Positions 58,291-64,000 of a DNA stretch of 64,000 nt are shown piece by piece (positions within the stretch are counted from its first letter, which is position 1; every line of letters starts with the position of its first letter). Location: the NCBI GenBank assembly GCA_037954325.1, contig JBBMNZ010000001.1:12877758-12941757 (forward strand), in the 5' to 3' direction. The DNA is from Fistularia commersonii. Lineage: Eukaryota > Chordata > Actinopteri > Syngnathiformes > Fistulariidae. The translations under genes and the position numbers were made by a program. Under the pieces are notes generated by a model. The model was not told where the DNA came from and ran no database searches. It worked only from the letters and a program-made list of their open reading frames with translations.

Positions 58291-60221
58291 AATAAGAACG
58301 TGTTCCCAAAACAGCTGGCACTCTAAATGAAAAGGGGATTTTTTAAGAAGTGAGGGGATTAGGCATCATGGCTGAGCTAACTTTACTATTTTCATCATCA
58401 GTTGTTACCTAACAGGTTCCACCTGACTGACATGACTTCCTGCATGATTGCATTCCCAAGCATCAGTTGTTGCATGTTAATAACACACTGCTGGTAATGC
58501 TGTTAATATTCCAGTCTGATTTCCAACATAAATAAAAAAGAAGTTGCACTTCTCACATCACATGTCAAAAATATCTGCTTGGTAGTCCCCTGAGAAATGC
58601 AGACATATATGAAAATCAATGTGATTTTTGGACAACAGGCTTGCTGACTTACAGTAAAGAATGTGTAAAGTCACCAATAATTTATTGGGTGCAAAAATGA
58701 GATAAAACATACACATGTAGGCAAAAAAGTTAAATAGCGCTGTAAACATGTATAGCACAGACAATGAAACGCCAATGGACATATACTGATGGACAGAGCC
58801 TTTGGAGGAAAAACTTGAGCTCCTTATGGTTGTTAACAGGTTGCTAATGCTGTTACAGCCAGCCTGCTCAGGCAATTACTGCACCACCACCAGCACTAAA
58901 CCTGTTTAAGCCCAAATTGCAGCGTGGGTAGACCTGGTTAGGTTCATTAATTGAGTTTTATTGACGGTTTGTAAAAACAATGGGGTCAGACTGGTGATGT
59001 CATTATCTTCCTCATTCACGTCACATGGTCATCACTGGAAAATGTGACCTGAGTAACTTGGATAACATTGCTGATTTGTCATTTGAAATGTTCAATGTAG
59101 TAAGTGAAGCATCTGCACTGCTTGTAGCTATGCCAGCATTCAGCGTTGAATTAGTCAGTATTTTCTGCTGAGGTCAGAGATAATTAAAGCTATTTTTTAG
59201 ACTGCAAGTCTGCGTTGTTTTTGGCAGCAGATTTCTTGGTGAATTGTTCCATGACGCTCTGGGAGATAGCCAAGGGCTTGGTGCCATATGGCAGAGGAAT
59301 AATTGATGCCCCTTAATGGAGTCTTGGCCTTCATGCCATAGCTCTGCTTTTACCCAAGAGAAAGCAAGAGAGGGCTGCAGTTGAATTGTATGACTGGAGC
59401 TTCCCTGATGAACTTGGGTGTTTGTCTTGCTATGGTACGCAACAGCTGATACGATTTCATCTTGCCAGTTGAGGATCTTGCTAGGAAATGGCCAGACAAT
59501 TTGTCAGAATTCTCAAACTCATTGATAAAACAGAAGACATCAAATCAAACCCCTGACATACAGCCTAATCCCTCAGTGCGCCTGGCCGGTGCATGAACTT
59601 TCCTTCACTGAGGTCAGCGGATCACCTGCCATCCATACACGTAGGGCGGCCTCATGTTACTAATCGTCTTGTATACATCTTGATACATGTGTCAATATTT
59701 ATATCCACAGAGTATAAAATATTGTCTTAGTCAATTCAGTTGAGAAGATTAAGATCTAGGCCTCGGTGAGATATGACCCATCCTGTCATTCCAATTAGAT
59801 GGTGTGCTTTGAGATACAGCAACTATGTTTTTGCTTGGTGACCTCATCCTCACAGTCTTAACATGTCGGACTACCCTTAAACTCATGTATCACTATTAGG
59901 TTGGATCTTTTGATCAAAGTGTACACAAATGAAGAGAGGTGGAGGAGGGGAGGAACAAGCTTCGCCTTGTGATACGGAGTATGAGATATTACAAAATAAA
60001 AAGCCTAGTTTTATACTGTCTGAGGCTTGTGAGGACAGCGGCTATACAGCAAAATACGAAGCACTCATAGGTATGTTCAGTACCAACACATCAAAGCATA
60101 TCACTCCCGTGGGGAACTAGAATCTTCACCAAACCACTAGGTTTGCATGAAACCTTGTTTACCTCGCTGAGCGTCTGTCACCACATAAAACCATAATTGA
60201 TGCGCAGTGAATCCTGAGTAG

Positions 60222-60527
60222 TTGGCATGGTAGCGCTGTGGTTAGAGTTTCCGCACCACAGCAAGAGAGGTTTGGGGTTCAATCACGACAAGGGGCCTTC
60301 TGTGTGGGATTTGCATTTTTCCCTATATCTGTGTAGGTTTTTCCCAGGTTCTTCGGTTTCCTCCCAGCATCCAAAAAATCCACAGTGGGCTGATTGGAGA
60401 CCCCAAATTTCCGAAATGATTCAATGAGGGAGTGAATGGTTGTTTCTATCTACCGACTGGCAACCAGTCCAGGGTGGACCCAGCCTCTTGGCCAGTGGCA
60501 GCTGGGATAGCCCCAATAACTAAAAGA
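60222..60527 (+). mobile_element. tRNA-derived SINE
   Basis: The head GTAGCGCTGTGGTTAGAGTTTC and the B-box-like GGTTCAATCAC (60276-60286) resemble a tRNA. The body CCTTCTGTGTGGGATTTGCA / GGTTTCCTCCCAGCATCCAA AAA / ACCAGTCCAGGGTGGACCCA / AGCTGGGATAGCCCC is that of a SINE found at high copy in many fishes. Confidence 0.75.
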
Positions 60528-62449
60528 ATTAAGTCTGAGTTTACTGCTCATACAGCTATGGATCTGGGAAAAATATTTCACTTTACAGGCATTCATTTGT
60601 TAAAACCCGACTTGACTTGTTTTCGGGTATACAAGCAATTGCCAGGAGTAAAGACCGAATACAGAGAAACGCATTCATTAACTCAGAAGATGTGTATGTC
60701 CTGTTTTGGCTTCTTTTGAATCCTTCCATATGTATTAGATAAAAGAATGAAATAAAGCATGTGTCAACAACATGTTTACCACGTCATTACATAATTCAAT
60801 TGCCAAGCACTTGTAACACTACCACTACTAATACTATTTCTATTTCTGTTACTATTAACTATTACTTCTTTTTCTAGTTCTACTTTTACTGCAAATAATA
60901 AATATGATAATGAACTCCTGTTCCATACTTTGTTTTATCCTTTTGAAATATGTTCTCTGTCAATATGCTTTTCTTTAAAAACACTATAGTATTTATATTA
61001 TATCTATAACATCACCCTATATTTACCTTATATTAGCCACTTAATGTGCTTCACAAACAAAGTGATTCAGTGAACAATCTGGATGGCAAAAGAAAATTAC
61101 AGGCGGTAGAATTTCTCATGTTAATTTTTAATCACCTCTCTTTTACAAGAACACGTGTGGAATCCTATATTGACCAGTGCTGTGTCTCCAAGACCTCCAC
61201 CAACAAAACAAACAATAAGGACAAACACTGAGTGATATGGATCTTTCATGTAGTTGACAGAAATGCATTCACCACAATCCTAGAATTACCTAAGGCTCAC
61301 ACAAGGTCACCTCAGGGTGTGGAGAAACATTTGTGATTCCTACCAAATAATGAAGAAAAAATAACCATAGACCTTCTAGTTTCATCTATACAAAACCTAT
61401 AGTAAAATAATGGATTTGTTTTGTTCATCGGGGTCACGTTGAATTTGAATCAATGTTTACCAAAAACAAAAAACAAAACAAACAATGAACAAGAAATCAG
61501 CTTTTTTCCAACCACAGCAAGTTAACAGCACCATCAAGTAAATTACCATCAGCGTGGCTAATTTTCCAATGTGATCTATGTTTTGGCTGCCGCAGGAGAA
61601 AGTTCTGTTAGCTTTCTTTCAATCGCATACCCTTAGTGCTTTTTTGTTTGGGTGACCTATTTTTGTCAGATGATCTGTTGAAGAGCCCCCCCCCCCAATA
61701 TTATATTGCAAACATGGATAACAGAGTCATGTGCATTCTGGCCAGCCATCGTAAATAGCTGAACCTCAATATCCACTATATAACCACTAAACCACTCATT
61801 CACTTGCTTAAAGGGTCCTGGTTCTCAGGACAGCTTTGGATGAGCATTTGTTTATCAAATACAATACAAAGCTTTCAGTAACAGTAAAACTGGGTAGTTC
61901 CATTAAAGGCTACATGAAAAATAATGTGGTCTTGTCATCATGCCAAAGTAGTGGAAAAAAAACAAAGAAACCTTGAATGACTGCAACCCCGGCATCACCA
62001 CTTTGATCTGAAATGTTCCAGTTACATTTTCAAGAGAAAAATAAATTCAAGGCGCAAAAATTGTCACTCTTGCCATTTAAGAAAAACAAAGGAAAACCCG
62101 ATGAGGTGTTTTCTATCCCTGCAATTTGTCATGTTATTCTTGTATGATTACTGTCTAGGTTTTAAGAGTGATCCCCATAGAGATCTGTGTGAATTAGTTT
62201 AACTCTAATATCAGAGGTAAACCATTGAAGAGGGTAAAATGGAAGCAGAGGGAGAAGTAGTGACAAAAAGGGAGTGAAAGGTGAAATGATGGTCAGCTTA
62301 TCTTCCTTCAGCTCTTGGTTTGGAGAGGCCTCACTGGTATGCACGGAGTAAGAGAGGGAGGACTGAAGATTGCTCAGATAGTCAGATTCGTTGAATTTTA
62401 AAAGAATTATATGTAATTTTCAAAATGCCCTTAGCTCCACCCTGAAATA
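60528..62449. other. No gene seen
   Basis: AT-rich unique sequence with a short C-run near 61687. No feature recognised. Confidence 0.5.
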
Positions 62450-63568
62450 TACACTATGTGGCCGAAAGTATTTGCTCACCTGCTTTTACTCACATATGAA
62501 CTGAAGTGACATCCCATTCTTAATCCATAGGGTTCAATTTGACATCGGTCCACCTTTTGCAGCCATAACAGCTTCAACTCTTCTGGAAATGCTTTCTACA
62601 AGGTTCAGGAGTGTGTTTATTGGAATTTTTGACCATTCTTTCGGAAGGTTGCGAGGTCACACACTGATGTTGGACAAGAAGGCCTGGCTCTCAGTCTCTG
62701 CTCAAATTTTGTGCACTGGTGCGTCATGTTGGAAAAGGAAGAGGCCAACTCTAAACTGTTCCCATAAAGTTGGGAACATGGAATTGTCCAAAATGTCTCC
62801 GTATGCTGAAGCTTTCAAAGTTCTTTTCACTGGAACTAAGGGGCCAAGCCCAGGTCCTGAAAAACAATCCCACATCATAACCCCCCCCTCCAACAAACTT
62901 CAGACTTGGTACAATGCAGTCAGACAAGTACCATTTTCCTGCCAACTGCCAAACCCAGACTCGTCCATCAGATTGCCAGATGGAGAAGCACAATTCGTGA
63001 CTCCAGAGAACGTGTCTCCCATGCTCTAGAGTCCAGTGGTGCCGTGCTTTACATCACTGCATCCGACGCTTTGTATTGCACTTGGTGATGTGAGGCTTGG
63101 ATGCAGCCGCTCAAACATGGAAACCCATTCTAAGAAGCTCTCTGCATGCTGTTCTTAAGCTAATCTGAAGTTTGGAGGTCTGTAGCAATTGACTCTACAG
63201 AAAGTTGGCGACCTCTTTACACTATGCGCCTCAGCATCCACTGACCCTGCAATGTCAGTTGATGTGGCCGACCACTTCATGTCTGAGTTGCTGTGATTCC
63301 CAAACACTTCCATATTCTTATAATACAGCTGACAGTTGACTGTGGAATATCTAGGAGTGAGGACATTTCATGACTGGATTTGTTGCACAAGCGGCATCCT
63401 ATCAAAGTTTCACACTGGAATTTACTGAGCTCCTGAGAGCGACCTATTCTTTCACAAATGTTTATAAAAACAGTCTGCATGCCCAGGTGCTCGATTTTAT
63501 AAATCTGTGGCCATGGAAGTGATAGGAACACCTGATTCAGATTATTTGGATTGGTGAGCAAATACTTC
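62450..63568 (-). mobile_element. Tc1-like transposon, family T, copy 2
   Basis: Left end ACTATGTGGCCGAAAGTATT TGCTCA. The body parallels 47427-48607 throughout, on the same strand. The frame 62896-62702 gives MMWDCFSGPGLGPLVPVKRT, DILDNSMFPTLWEQF and LFLFQHDAPVHK. Compared with copy 1, about 90 bases containing the PDLNxIEHLW part are deleted near 62700, which removes the third catalytic residue. The right end stops at GAGCAAATACTT and passes into TATAC and CA repeats, so the right inverted repeat is incomplete. Confidence 0.85.
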
Positions 63569-63599
63569 ATACTATACATATACTATACTATATACTATA

Positions 63600-63712
<113 letters not shown>

Positions 63713-64000
63713 TAAAGCAAAATTTATGTTTCTTTCACAAAGAAAGGGAGACTGGTTTATATGATACCCTTTGTCATATAGTACCTGTGCTCTTTTCTTT
63801 TTGCACAAAACATTTGCTCAAAATAGTAGTGCCGAGCTGGAATTGCTACTGCTGCCATGCAGGAGGCAGCATGACATCATTCTCTTTGTGTGGAGGTACT
63901 GAGTCTGCGGCTTATCTGAAATGCATCCAACTAATTTGTCTGCACTCCTAGTGTTTGCCCTGAGCCCCTGGGTTTATTTCTTGTATTTGACTGTTTATCT
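63713..64000. other. No gene seen at window end
   Basis: Unique sequence with no recognisable exon. Confidence 0.5.

Larger units (their letters stand above)
55441..60221. other. Gene-free interval with simple repeats
   Basis: No exon recognised. It holds a SINE/LINE tail (56303-56353), a GT/AT microsatellite (56659-56715), an AAAAG pentamer array (56865-56945) and a CpG-rich patch with small hairpins (57970-58290). Confidence 0.5.

Overview
The window looks like nuclear DNA of a teleost fish. The evidence is one intact intronless cytochrome P450 gene of the fish CYP1C type, a decayed tandem copy beside it, and a dense load of transposon remnants typical of fish: RTE, L2-like, Tx1-like and R2-type LINEs, a Penelope-like element, a Ty3/Gypsy element, Tc1-like transposons, MITEs, tRNA-derived SINEs and long (GT)n tracts. 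There are no operons, phage genes, CRISPR arrays or other prokaryotic features.

Layout. 0-6 kb: a broken R2-type LINE (+), an RTE LINE (-) and a Penelope-like element (-). 7.7-13.2 kb: an RTE LINE (+) split in two by a 4.2 kb Ty3/Gypsy element (-) that has LTRs, probable 5-bp target duplications and a decayed gag-pol. 16.3-17.4 kb: a LINE whose 5' part is inverted relative to its 3' tail. 19-23 kb: a SINE, an L2-like reverse transcriptase fragment and a Tc1 transposon with recognisable inverted repeats. 24.7-30.5 kb: the P450 locus, with a CYP1C pseudogene (24.7-26.2 kb) downstream of an intact 525-residue CYP1C1-type gene (28.9-30.5 kb), both on the minus strand, and a MITE between them. 31-47 kb: mostly unique, AT-rich sequence without a recognisable gene, holding simple repeats and two RTE 3'-end scraps. 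47-50 kb: a Tc1-like transposon and a second MITE copy. 51-55.4 kb: an RTE LINE (+) meeting a Tx1-like ORF1 (-) that is split by a hAT-like MITE with an 8-bp target duplication. 55-64 kb: simple repeats, SINEs and another copy of the 47 kb Tc1-like family.

The only gene that looks functional is the CYP1C1-type P450, a haem-thiolate monooxygenase of the endoplasmic reticulum whose family is generally controlled by the aryl hydrocarbon receptor. Everything else supported from sequence is pseudogene or mobile DNA. I did not find a previously undescribed multi-gene system. The most informative signals are the CYP1C2-like pseudogenisation, two nested insertions whose flanks can be matched, and one twin-priming-like LINE insertion. 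Family names rest on recognising protein motifs and repeat ends, not on a database search.
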